From Mastacembelus armatus (lineage: Eukaryota; Chordata; Actinopteri; Synbranchiformes; Mastacembelidae): a stretch of DNA of 64,000 nt. Position numbers and translations under genes: made by a program. Below the pieces are notes generated by a model, which searched no databases, was not told the origin of the DNA, and saw nothing but the letters and a program-made list of their open reading frames with translations. The stretch lies in NCBI RefSeq assembly GCF_900324485.2, contig NC_046651.1, forward strand, positions 8,586,605 to 8,650,604, given 5' to 3'. Below, piece after piece: positions 1 through 13,800 of this stretch. Numbering within the stretch: position 1 is the stretch's first letter; each line of letters begins with the position of its first letter.

Positions 1-317
1 AGATTTTCCCATGACTCCAGTCAAGCCTGGTCCTCTAGAAATCTGCAGGCTTCATCCTGACGCCCACTACCATCCAGCTTGGTAAAGGTTTTGCACAGAG
101 TTTGTTCACCTCAGTATTTAAAGTCTGTGTCAGATTAAACAAAGTGTCACGTCACGTCAACCTAGAACTGAGGTGTGGACAGTCTCCAGGTGGAAATAAA
201 GATGCTCCCACCTGCGTTTGCACGGGAGTCCTTCACAAACCCCAGGACGGACACATACACACAAACTCTGCTGGTCACAGAAACGATGGTGATACAGATG
301 GGGTCGAAGACGGGCGA

Positions 318-1815
318 TCATTTCTTATTGGCTATCCTCCTCTTCCTGGTGGCCAACATGTCGTAGAAAGGATCTCTGCTGATGCTCGCTCTGTGGAAAG
401 AACACAGGAAGAAACGGATTGCTGATCAATTATTTCCAACTGTTCACATTGATCTCACACACATACACACACACACACACACGTTTGCAGAATGGATTTG
501 TCAAAACTCTTCAGCTATAGAGCTTAAAGAAAAGACATTTATTTATTCCAGGGCCGTTTTACAGTGAGAGAATTTTGAAATGGCACTAGGTTGTCCTTAA
601 TCTGTCTTGCCTCTGTCAGTGCATAGTGATCAGCACCAGAGCCTGGCATTGACGTTGATTTATTACACATCTGAAACCTGTTCTTCACTCACCCTTCACT
701 TCCCGTGCTATTAATACCTAATCGTTTATGTTATCCACAAAAAATAAATAAATGAATAAATAAACAGCACACATCGGGCAACAAAATGGAATGCAGGTTT
801 TGTCCATTAGCTTGTAGAGAAAAGCTGATGTAAGCTCTACAGGCTTTCATGCTCACTAATAGAGAACCAAAGCTTTGTTGTCACTGTCACACACTGAAGA
901 TGGGAATAAAACTGAGTAATTCACATCCTTCCCGGCAGAGAAGCAGCTGAGATGGCCAGTCCAGTGTGTGTTTATGCACAGAGCAGTCAGCACAAGAACA
1001 ACTTCCACACTTGCAGATGAGTCAGTCAGGTGTGGGTATAGTGTGGGTATAATGTGGGTATAGTGTGTGTGTGTGTGAGAGAGAATGTGCTGACCGCAGG
1101 ACAGTCTGCCGCCCCAGCAGCTGAGTCAAGTGAAAGTGTGGCTGTGGCAGCACAGCTCTGGTAGAGACAGGAACCTTTCCATTTGTAAGTGGACTGAAAC
1201 ACCAAGAGACAACTCTCCTGATTTTACACTAAAAGCACTTTGAGGCCTGCAACGTGTGTCTGAAGGTCAGCGGACTCTAACGCTCCCAGAGTGGGAAACA
1301 ACACCCTCCCTCATCTGTCCAATCAGACCTGAGGCAGCTTTATCCAAACACCATTCCAGTGACTTAGCTGAAAAACTCAATGGAGACGTTTAATGGAGAC
1401 ACACGTCTGTCAGTGCTAAGTGTTTCCTTTAAAATCATCAGAGCATGGAAGGATTGTGTAATATGATTTCAGCCCTGGTGATCATATTTGCCAGTGAAGT
1501 TGCAGCTGAGTAGATAATAACCACTGCACTGATCAATTACCCACAGGGCCCAATTTACTCCTGCACCTCCACTCTCTCACTGGTTAACACGGCAGCATTT
1601 GGAAATGACAAACCAGGTGTAGGCTGCCAAAAGACTTCTAAAAGTGCAGCAAGGCTTAGAGCCTGAGCAGGAGGACGTGCATGTGTGTGTGTGTTTTTCT
1701 TTGCTTGCAGAGGACTAATCAAAAGGAAGTGAGCTTATCCAACAGAGCAGAAAACACCTCGGAGTGTTATCTGTGTCGCAGTGTGAGAAACAAAGCCACA
1801 TTTAGTCACCAGTAT

Positions 1816-1866
<51 letters not shown>

Positions 1867-4800
1867 GCTTTCTCACAGTCAAGGCAAGGTCAGATGTGAG
1901 AAAGCCCCACATGGGAGCGGCCCAGCGTTGGCTAAGTGCCCTTTCGGTGTAAATGGATCCACACTAACAGCATCTCTTACTTGATGGATTTGATCCACTC
2001 CTCCTTCTCCTCCGGCGTGGGGGCCGATATCCTGTACACTACGTGGTTGCCCTCGACGACACGCCCGTCAGCCTCCGTTTTGCAGGCCTTGATAACCTGA
2101 CCTTTGTGGTTGGGGTTGTACAGCTCAAAGCAATTCTAGGAAGAAAGAGCAAATGATTGATATGCATGGTTAGAATATGACAGCTGTAAGTAGTATTTGT
2201 AGTTTTTTTTTTTTTTTTTTTTAAAAAGTGTACATGCTAAATGTAAAAGAGCTAAACTGGTCCTTACAGGTTTCCTTGGCTCGTCCACCTCCCTGATACT
2301 GAGGTTCTCCAGAGGAATAATCCCACGAGGCTCTTTATCCTAGAGACACACACACACAGACACACCTTTTGTTATCATATTATCTTAAAATATGTTGGAA
2401 ATTATTACTTTTATGAAATAATATCCAGCATCACAAATTTGATGCAGTAACATTTTTGATGCTACATGTGGAGCCTTTAATGTGCAGTGCAGCAAAGCTA
2501 AGCATTTTAGCATTTATCTATATATCACATTGGGCCTGACAGCATCAGAGTAAAGTCAAGGTGGAGGTTTTATTCATCCTGGTCACAGAGGAAACAGGCC
2601 CTGAGGGAGACGTAACTCTCTGTCCTGAGTCCTCCAGTGACTGCATTGTGTCTGCAGGGCCAGATCTGAAGTGTATTTGTGTATGTGTGTGTGTGTCTGT
2701 GTGTTTGGGGAACCTTGAGGAACAGCCCTGGGCCTTGCCTGTCATCTTCCTACTAATGAGGCGGCACAGCATGGGGGAGAAAAGCTCAGGGTCGGCTGTG
2801 TGCCACTTTGTGTGTGTGGACCCACGCTGCAGCGCTTATTTGTGTGTGTTGAGGGACCAGCATGTGTGTGTGTGTGGGTTGGGGGTTCTAAGAAATAGGA
2901 ATGCTGGGTTGTCGGGGTGAAGAGAGTTGGGGGAGTAGGCGCTTGGCTTACAGCTTAACAGGGCCAGATGTGTGCCAGAGACTTTGCAGATGTTTCCCAT
3001 GATGCCTTATGTTAATTGCTGGAGTGAGGTTCATTTAGGTCAAGAGGCTTCATCTGCTAAAGAGCAGAGCTGGAAGCAAAGCCCTCTGTCTTTGTGTATT
3101 TAAGGTTGTGTGTGTCAAAGCCACATATTATATACACACACCCTTTATTTTTAGGTTTCTACATTACAATCCTGCCACACGTCAGCTGCTTCACACATTT
3201 AGATAAATAAAACTGTGTGAAATGTAAAATTTCAAGTGCATTCTCGACTGCAAAGGAATAGTTTGAGATTTTGAGAAATACACTTATTTGATTTTGATTA
3301 AATACACTTCTTGATTTCTTTCTGAGTGTAACTGTTACTAGTCCCAGTCTTCACATCTACTTCTCCAGCTACAGAGGAAAACAAGGAAATTCACTGCAAT
3401 GCAGAAAAACTCCTTTAAGATCCTCTCCCATCAAATATGTTTTGTTTTTCTATTTAGAAAGAAATATTTCAATATCAAATGTGGAATCTGGTAAACAGAA
3501 GAATCCAGATTGAGTCTGTGCCTACTCACTGTTGTGTACTCAAAGTAGTAGAGGCAGTTGTCGGTCAGAATGAACCATCTTCTCTTCCACGTCTTCACCC
3601 TGCCGCCTGCGGAGAGAAACGCATCACATTTGAGCTCACACTGAAGAGATGATGTGAAGGCTAACCTACAGGACACCTCTGCTCCACGTGCCACATCTGG
3701 TTCTCATCGTCTACCCTCCGCATCATTAGGTTCAATCAGAGGCTGGATACTCCCTCCAGCAACCTCCTCCCGGTCCCCAGAGATCGATGCCTGAGGGCTC
3801 TGCAGGCGAGCAGGAAAGCGGGGGAGCTTGTGAAAACAGTTGAACCCAGTGTTACCTTCACCCCCAGGAGAAGTCCCAGCTATGTATCTACCACATACGT
3901 GACCACTATCAAACATTCCTAATGATATTTGACAAATAGAAAAAAGAGGCAGAAAAATCAAATGGTTCATTACTGTTGGACAGAGAGTTCAGTTTTGGAT
4001 GGTGTAACGCCAAAGTCTGATCAAATAGCCTCTTTTTTTATTATACAGTCCAATTAAATGTCTGATATGGGAATAATTTAAGGGCATCTTACATGAGACA
4101 ATATGTCTCCATCTGCCTCCACCATCAAACAGAAGTAGATTATGTGGATTATTGGATTTTCTGTTAATTATACCATCAGTGATGCAATGAAAAATGTACC
4201 TATGTAATTAAAAAACATAAGGCTGATATCAATGTGCGGACTGCAATATGTAACCCACAACAATATGTTTGCTGACTTGACAGACTGAGTGAAAGCAGCC
4301 GTTACTGATGTAATCAATATGTAATGTTCACTTAACCCAGATTTTCATTCAATACTGCTGGCGAGACTTAAATCCAACATCTACAGTAGATTATTTATGA
4401 GCTGTATTTGCTTACAGATGCATCCACTACATTTACTGACTCTCTAAAATGGAATGAGCATAAAAAAAAAAAAGAGCAGGATATTGTCTTTTATTGTTGA
4501 GTGGATATAGACTAAACATTGTCATTGTTCTAGGGTCAACCATCCCACGGTTTGGATAGTTAACATAGGAAGGTTTCGAAATGTGTGTGAGGTCTCACAT
4601 TCCTCTAATTTTATCATTTATATTATTTACCAGGATAAACATGTTTCCCTTGAGTGTCGTTTAGCCAAAAGGTCATTTGTTAAATGAATGAGGTCCTCAC
4701 AGACATAAAAGCCACAGCATTGCAAGATGACTGGCTCTGTCACTAACATAAATATTGATTACGTAATGATTTTGTCCATTTATATTTTAGAGATTTAGAT

Positions 4801-7800
4801 TTTTGTTTCCCAGAGACCTCCCTGTTCTTTTCTAACTAAATTTAGATGCATATGGAGGACAGCATCTGTCCTTGTCTCTTTAATCTGTGTCAAAGTACAA
4901 GCTCAGCTTAACTCTAACAATTTTCTTACAACATATACACATCTAACAGAGAGCTTAATGTCTTTGTAGCCCCTTTCACAATTATTAGGCTTCGTGAGCA
5001 CATAAATAACTGACTTTTATTACATGCTAGATGATGATGGATGCAGGCATGGCAGCAGGCCCAGGCTTGGTGAACAGTGTAGGTGTTATGAGAGCTTTCC
5101 GAGTTTCATAACCTCATAGCAGTTCATTGGTACGTCATATTGAAAATCTCACTGTCATTAAGCAGGTGCTCCTCTGATGGAGCTGACATTAGTATGGAAC
5201 TCAGTAATGAGAAAACCTGGAGCTAAAATGATGACAATGTGAGAGGGATCTGTGAAGCAGCAGTGGGAGATATTAAAGCCTGTAGGGCAGGAACTGGGGA
5301 AGAAAAATGAAAAAGGGCTCTCCTTTGTTTTACTGCATGATCAGCCACACATTGGTAGGTACATAATCCCACAGCAGAGACTCAAGCAGCCCATTCACTA
5401 ACGCTCAGGCGTGACTGTGTGGTCTGGCAGATAGCTGCACAGGAGCAGGGCGGTCCCTAAAGGTACAAAGCATGAGGTGAGCAGGTCAGCTGACCCCTGC
5501 GAACTTGTTTCAAGAAATTGACGAGGAAGCAAAGTCACTTACGCCAGAGCAGAGCAGACTGGAAATGGAAAAAAACAAGCAGTAAGTTAACCCAGGATAT
5601 AACCTACACAGGGTTTCCTTTTATCTGCAAAAACCACTATGCTTGTCTGTTTATGGCTCTGACATACATGACTTTCCTTTTTTATGCTCTGATCATGTTT
5701 TGTGAAAGAAGGCAAGAGAATAAAACAAATACAGTGAGTAGCAAAGAGGTTTGATGACACAACCAGGTTGTTTTTTCATGCTAAAATTTCTGGGGATACA
5801 AATGAGCATGTGAACCAGCTGAGACGAGCACTGTGTGTCATCCAGCCTCCTCCAGTGCCACAAGAGGAGTGCACCCATTTCCCATGCAGAATGAGAAAGA
5901 CCACTGACCCCCACTCGCCTCACCTTTAAACGACATAACTCATCATGTCACACTGCTGTGACTTACTCGCCTTCTAACAATTTGAAATATATATATAATG
6001 ACCCAGTTAGAAGAGGCGGATAGTGGTGTGAGGAGGAGATAGCAGCCATTGCCAGTATGTGATGAACAGGGAGGATGGAGGAGGAAGGAGCGTTACCTAC
6101 CTCCTAATACAGATATTTAAGAAGGAACAGCCATCACAGAGCGGAATGGAAGAACAGAACAAAGGGCGAAAGGGTGAAAGGTTAGAGAGCGACAGAGGAA
6201 CAAAAAAGGACTTGAAAAAGACAGCGATCACAAAAATCACCATGACAGAGAGACGGAAAGAGGAGAATGTGTAATAACAAAAATGAGCATGTTTTATTAT
6301 TTGAGAGGACAGACGAGCCGGTACAAGACAAAAGGAGAGGAAAGGTAAAAAGGACGGAGAATGAAAGAGACACTGCAGTCCTGTCAACCTCATGTGGTGC
6401 CATCATGAAGGTGGACAGTTTTTGGGCAAAAAGGGGGCAGCCTGGTCGTAATCAGGAGCCAAGTAAAATCTGATTTTGTAGCAATAATTCATGTTAGTTT
6501 TACCATTTTGAGTCAGGTTACGTAGTACGGGTGTACTGAACAGATTAATTTATATGCATGGGATAACTGTCCCCCAGTGCAAAGGGTTGACAGCTGAGAC
6601 TAAGACCACGTTCAGACCAACATATGGCCTGCATGACAAAAAAATAAAAAATTGGATAAAACTGACAATTCATAAGTACTTGAACTCAACTATTTACTGT
6701 CATTGTTGCCCAAGAGCTATCGACCTCCAACATAGCAACCTAAAGCATTCGGAAACTAATCACAAACAAACACACTTCACCAGGAAAACAAAAGACACTG
6801 CTCATCACACTGACTGAGCCTCTGCTGACACATATCACCATATTCATGGTTGACTTTGTAACTCTGAATGCACATACCAAGCTTTAAGAGCCAGCCTTCT
6901 CTGTCAGGGTTGAAGAATGTGTGTGTCAGATCATTCCCATCATCCTCTGGGATTTTGAAGGGCTCGTTTTTGATGCTGTCATAAAGGTTCTGCAAAGAGG
7001 AAAGGGAAGCCATAAATCAAACAGGAGGTGGGGGAAACAGTGGGGGAAAGACCTTATTCATATGGAGTCGGTGTGACAGTGTGGTCACACAGATCAATCA
7101 TCGCACGCAAACACTTCACAAACAATTCTCACCCTGAGAAGCTCCTCTGGAAGATCTCCACCTTCGTTGATGCCTCTGTTCATGGAGATAAAGCGCTCCA
7201 CGGGAGGCTTGTCTCTGACGTTTGGGTTATGAAGGCTGGTGTTCAGCATGATGATGGCAAACGACAGCACGTAGCAGGTATCTAGGAGAAACAGTAGGTG
7301 AATCCAATGCATTATGAAGAGCTCATGTCCCGCCTCAGAAACCATTAACTCTCAGTATTAACATCCCATCTCTGTCTAGACATCTATAGCCTTATATCTA
7401 TCCTTACATTATTATACAGATTGCATGTTACTATCAGGTCAGAGTTGAACAAATTACTCAAAAAGCAAAACACTGCAAAAATGGAACAGCTAATAAACAA
7501 TGAAATAGGCTGCACCCCAAGATCAAACATAAAACATTTTTATCATTACTTTAGTTGGTCACTGTTTATTTTGGACAGTAACACACACTATTCTCATGCA
7601 TCATGTATGCATTGCAAAATGCATCACATCGCAGAACAGATCAGCTTTTATTTTGCTGGCTTTTCCCATACAGAAGACAAAAGGCTAGTGTCTCATTGCT
7701 CTTAAAACATTTGGTTAACATTCAGTTTTCACTACATAACACAACATCAGCACATGTTGATATTTTGTGTTTCCCCTTTCTTCTTACTACTATAACCATT

Positions 7801-10800
7801 TGTTAAACAGCTGATATTCTGTCTCTTTCACCTGTAAACTATGCAGATATGGGCTTTTTTTGGGTTGGGTTTTTTTTTTTAACAACTTGCAGTTAGACTG
7901 CATTTGAAAAATAGTGTGTGTGAGTTATGAGAGAGAAAATGTGAGAGTGGGGGTTTTACTCACTCCACTGTGCATTAATGTTCAGACCCACACGGCCCAG
8001 TGGTTGACTGTAAATGAATCATTCATTCCCCACTGTCTGTGTCCTCACACTGACACATTTTCGTCCTGTGCTGCCTATTGTCTGGCTGCTAACACACACA
8101 CACACACACACACACACTCATAAAAAATTCAAATAAATAAGAGGAGCTTTGCACAATGTGTTTACTATGGGCCAAGAGGTAACTGTGAGAGGAATGTCAG
8201 TGTAGTCAAAAAAAAAAAAAAAAAATTAACAAGCATAATGAAGCAGTGAGGGAAAACGGGTCATTCGTGGCCCTGGTGATTAAAGATCTGTGCTCTATTC
8301 ATGTTTTTATGGGTCCAGTGTGCACCCTTCCCTGCACCCACACCTGTCACACACAAACATGTGCCTGGCTATGTGCAGATTTTGAACCACAAACAGTCTG
8401 ATTCTCATACACTGTAGATTAGAATCAGACTGATGAATAAAATGTGCTTCCTTTATTTTCCTGATATACAACACAATAAATACTCTGACTGTGAACTACA
8501 GTCAGACTACCTTAACCACATTACGTACATGGTATTCTATATCATGTAAATAGAGCCCCTCTGTTCAGGTAATCCTCAGCAAATTGGAAAGCATGCACTC
8601 ACCAAAACACTGGACACAACAGGTTATTCCAACAGCTCTTTAATTATTCACTCACTGTTGTAGTTGTAGGCTTTGTTTGTCACAGCACCATGTATCACTC
8701 AGTCAGGTTGAGCCTTCTTGAATTATTGAAGCCCTTTGTTTGTTGCTGGTTGTTACTGCACTCAACTGGAAACTGTGGTTACTGGAATCTGGTTCATCCA
8801 CACTGAGCCTTACTTACTGTAACTGTTATGGAGTAATGATTGAAATGCATAACCAAAGCAGGCTCAGGCCATCCTAATGTAGGCCCTCAGGCAGGAGTTC
8901 TGTTGGCACGTTAGGCTGGACTAGTCGTCTGTGTTGACTTTGTCCAATATGTCAGATCTCACACTTTGCTTTTGTTCACGCTACGGTAAGCTGCTGCGTG
9001 TCTGACCTGTGGACTGGAAGACTCCGGGGTTGCACTGGCAGTACCGCGAGGCAAATGCCTCCATCATACGGTCGATCTTCTGGGCTTCACCTGGCAAACG
9101 GAAACTCCACAGAAACTGCCTACAATAGAAAAGAAGAGGAGATGGGTTTCATTAGTGATGTCACGCAGTGTCAAGGTGCACAGTATGTTGCACTGTGTTT
9201 TTGAGGCCAGAGCAAACAGAACAGCCGTATTAGTCTTCATTAAATCACTGTGCTGACCGTAGAGCTTGGACGAGGTTGAGGTCTGCGAACTCATGCAGCT
9301 CCACAAAAGCCTGGAGGACCTTGATGTTGAAGTCATCTCTGTTGGATGAACAGAACAATGAGAAAATCTGATTTCTAAAATTATTCTTCCACTGGCAATG
9401 TCTTTTTTTCCAGAGAACATGGAGACCATCTGGGAAATCTAAGAACACCTCAGAAAAGATGTGAAATAACTCAAAGAGTGAACCCAAAACACAGGGAGGA
9501 AAGCATTTTTCAACCTGATTTCCTTTTTTCCCAGCATTCCTGTCATATTTGTGTCCTAACTCACACCGGATGCCGAGAAAGTCTGGAAGCAATTTAAACA
9601 GCTGGCTGATACTGAATGTTTCTCCACCCCGAGGGGCGAAAACGGCATGTTTGACTCTATGAAAAACAGGCTCAAGTTTGTTTGGCTGTTGGAGTGATTT
9701 TGGAGAAAAAGCCAACAGCTGGGCTCCGGCTGCGGTCACAGCTTCTCTGATTGTGTTTGTTGGACTTCAGGGTCTGTGATCTTGATCCTGTATCATCTTT
9801 GTATTGTGTATTGTTCAAATGAAACCAGGGATGGTCAGACTTGTTTTTTGTGTTTTTGTGGAAGTACGTGATGGAAAAGATGAGAAGAGTACAGAGAGTT
9901 CTGGCTTACAAGAAAACAAACAACAAGCTTGCACTGTAATAACATCACGGGATTATTTGGGTAATGACTTTTTGTTTCTGCACTGAGTTTTTTGTGCTGC
10001 ACCCTGCACTGACATCTGATGCCAAACAAAATGAATCCTATGAGAAAACAGGTCTATTGCTACAGGTACATGTATTACAGGCACTTGCTGTCTGTAAAAA
10101 TGAATAGTGAGTACACTGTGTGTGACAATCAAAGCTGAATTACAGAGAAACAATAAAAAGGGCTGCCAAACAAAAACTGTATGTGTAATCCAAGAGTTAG
10201 TCATCCAACCAGCTTGCATCCATCTCCCACTATCTTTCCGCCTTCTGGCTCTTTTTCTCCTCTATTGTTTCCATTGTCTCATGCCCTCTCCCTGTATCCC
10301 TCTCTGTGTTTTTCCTGCTGTCCCCTCTCCACATCGCCCTCTCAGCTCAGCATGTAATGATAAATTCCTGCTCCTTGCATAAGCTCAATTAGTGATAATT
10401 ATGGAGTGTAAACCCATAGTCTGTGTTTAGTGTGATTTCTACTGAGTAGGTGGCCTCTTTGATGATCTTCCATGAATAAAGCCTATTGGAGAGGAGAGGA
10501 GTCCTGCCCCCAAAACACACAGTCTTCAGCCTCATTCAGTGTAAGTGTGTTTCATTGTTTCTGCCACTGTCTGACTACACTGCTGCATCTGTCTTGCCTA
10601 ATACAGACTTGATGTGATTTCTTGCATGGATTAGAGAACAGATAGAGGGCCTGACAGTGGAGCGGCTATTTTTTAAATCAAAGATCTTTTTTTTTTTTTT
10701 TTTTTTTAAATGCTGTATTTCTGTATAAACAAAATGATCAACACCATTAACACATTTATTCAAGATCCTTTGTTTAGGACCATCATTTTACAATTGAAGG

Positions 10801-13800
10801 ACCACCTGTCAATCACGGAGCAGCAGCTTGTCTGTGACGTGAGCAGCCAATACTCCAGCTTCTGTCTAAGTAAAGCAGAGACAAATAAATTGGCCAGGTC
10901 AATATACCTATCAATACCAGCTTTTTACAGAAGTGCTCTGCTCAGTACACATGCTGATCTCATCTCTTTGTGTAAAATATATTGTGCTAATCTATAGAAG
11001 AAAAAAAATCCGTATAATTAGATTTTTTTCACATTCCTAATTATTTGTCTTGGCCTCCAAAAAACAGTACAAGTGGGGCTATAAACCAGCACTGCCAGAA
11101 AAATAAAATGCATCGCATCCTGTTCGACACAGTGTGATACTGTAACATGGCACAGTGATGAGAATATTAAATGTAAGGACTGACTGCAGGCTGAATCGTT
11201 GCTGTGTGTTTTATCAACTGAAGATAATGGATAGCAAACTGGACCTGCTGTAAATGTAAAAATAGTTCTCATCACTACTTTAAAGTCTCATGAAAATGAT
11301 GGGGCATGATTTTCTCATTTTATGCCTTTCATAAATTAAACCCTTGATGTTCATTCCTTTCCCTGCGTTTTGATTCAGTGTGTCTGCCTTCTACAGAATA
11401 AGTTTAACTGTATAATCAGACCTTCAAATAACACCATCAATCTCAGTGGGCTTCCAGCTATCTAAGACAGTCGCAGTGTTTCAGCTGCATGACTTTCCTT
11501 TCTCTCCATCAGCCAGCAGTCTGGCCTGAGGAGCTGGATGGCCATTTTATTACCAGCTGTAAGTCCATGTGGGTGGACTATGACAAGACACCCACACCAC
11601 CTCAAAGATTCATCTTGGGAAGGTCAATCATCTTCTCTCTCTTTAATCAATAAATCCAGCCCATAATTTCCTCCTCTAATCACAGAAGGGGTATACATTT
11701 CATGTAAGGACTTTCACCGTCAGCCTGAGTGATCCTTTGTCTTACCGCTCGCCTAAGTAGTCTCCGATGACAGTCTTGTTGAGACCCTCGCCTTTGTAGA
11801 GGAACTGGGCGATGTCTTCGGGAGTGTGCTGAAGGAGGTCGTTCTCCAGCAGGAACTGGATTCCCTGAAGAAGAAGAACAAGAAGAGATAACAGGAATGG
11901 TTGTTCATTCTAACTGAGGACGGATAACAGGGTTTCATTGCTTAGACAGGTCACTCTTCACACAAGCTCAGAAAAACTTTCATTTCAAGATCTAATGGTT
12001 TATAATTAAAACAAGAGGCAAGTACGTGAATAAAAATAAATAAAAACACAGAATGTACCTTTTTTGGATCCATATTGAATTTCTTCCTGCCCATGGCAAT
12101 CTGCTTGTTCCTCTGCGATGTTTTACTGGAACACATGAACATGTAGGGATTTAATTCGGTGAGTCCCCACACTGCAGCACCCCACACTGCACAGGCTTTA
12201 AATGTGTGTGCAACACAGGCAGGCAACAGAATGACAAATTTGAAGACAGGACGGGAAGACCTTAGTGACAAACAGCACACTGTGTGGAAACAAAGATGCA
12301 TCAATGATCTATATAGTCACATGTGCTGACATTGACTGTCGGTTTTTGTTTAAAGTAGCTGCTGATCTACAGCATATGCATTTTATCAGACAGAATAATG
12401 AGATTACCATTTTGATGAACAGGTGTAAGAAGTCAGTATTTTATCTAAGCAAACCAGCTAGGTCTGGTTGGTATGACAACTTTGTGTAAAGTCACATACG
12501 GTCCAGGCATATCTACTTTATTCATATCGAACCTGTGCCATTCATAACAAAAAGCACTTATGTAAGCCACCTGTCTCTGACTAAACATGCAAATTGCAGC
12601 TGACATGGAGTCATACTTCTAAAGCAACCAACACTCCCTTTAATTAAGGGTGTACCTACCATTCACTCTACAAATTCATGTTGAATATAGGGGTTGATGT
12701 TTTTGATGCCATAAGCTGAATCACACAACTCCAACCTGATGTCACCATAATGTCACATGCCACATAGTTCTGTGAGCAGTGTATTGTTAAAGTCCACAAA
12801 TGGAGACATACTTGATAAATGCTATGGACTAATGCAGTAGATGATATAGCAAAGGTTTCTGACTTACCTTTCTCCAATGCATGTTAGTTGCTCGATCTCT
12901 GTCATGACTTCTGCGATCTCAAACTTCAACCTCTGAGAGAAAGAAGTGAGACAGGGCACAGTTAGTTTTCATTAAGTTAAAGCACAACAGGAAGTACTGT
13001 GCTGTCTATTTGCATTACTTACAGCATGCAAATAGACCTACAGTATGGTAACACATAGGCATAAACAATAAAAGGTCAAAGATGATGACTAATGTTCAGA
13101 AATGATATAAAATATACACAACAGTCCTAATTATTTAGATTTTTTTCCCCCTCACAATAAAATTTGATGTAATGCACTCACCTAGCTCAAATATGATCTG
13201 TATATGCTCAAATACCCAACCACACACCTCAATATCATCAAGCAGCTCTCTCTTCCTGCGTCGGATGTTTGACAGCTCATCCCTTTCCTCCAGGGACAGA
13301 TCCTCAGGAACTGAAACACATGATGGAGAAAACACAAAGGACCTTAACTTTCATTTGCAAACAGCTTGCATTATTCTTTCAGTACAGTCCTCCTTCCACC
13401 CAGAACAAAAAAGGCTAGTAAAAGGATTGCAAAGGAAAAAACAAAAAGGAGTCCTGAATTCAGTCTAATGCCTACAAGTTCTTAAGGAGATCAGAGAACA
13501 GTTTGAAGATACATCCATGTTATACAGTAAAGTGAGGCTGCTGCACGGTTGACACCTTGTTCTGTTGCAGAAAGAGCTTGCATGTTCGTCTTAATTAACT
13601 ACAGAAAGCGAGTAGGCGAAGGGTCTTAATTATTCTACTTGAAAGTGTTTTGCCCCTTTCCTCCTCCATTTGGCCCGAGGGAAAATTCTATTAATAAAAC
13701 CAATCCAGATTAGGTTTTCTTTCATTAAATGTGAATTTGGTAATTTAACACAGCCCACGACCCTAATCTCCCCCCAGCTGTGAGGCATTTACCGCTGCAG

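Noticed and set aside
2545-2920. Overlapping open frames rich in Cys/Val or Thr/His
   Set aside because: They are translations of GT/CA-rich intron sequence.
3607-6877. Three-base micro-exon for a triglycine PH domain in cyth3
   Set aside because: Known in mammalian cytohesins, but a 3-base exon cannot be picked out from sequence alone.
9245-9739. 164-codon minus-strand open frame
   Set aside because: It is the 81-base cyth3 Sec7 exon (9258-9338) extended upstream through intron; only the exon part resembles cytohesin.
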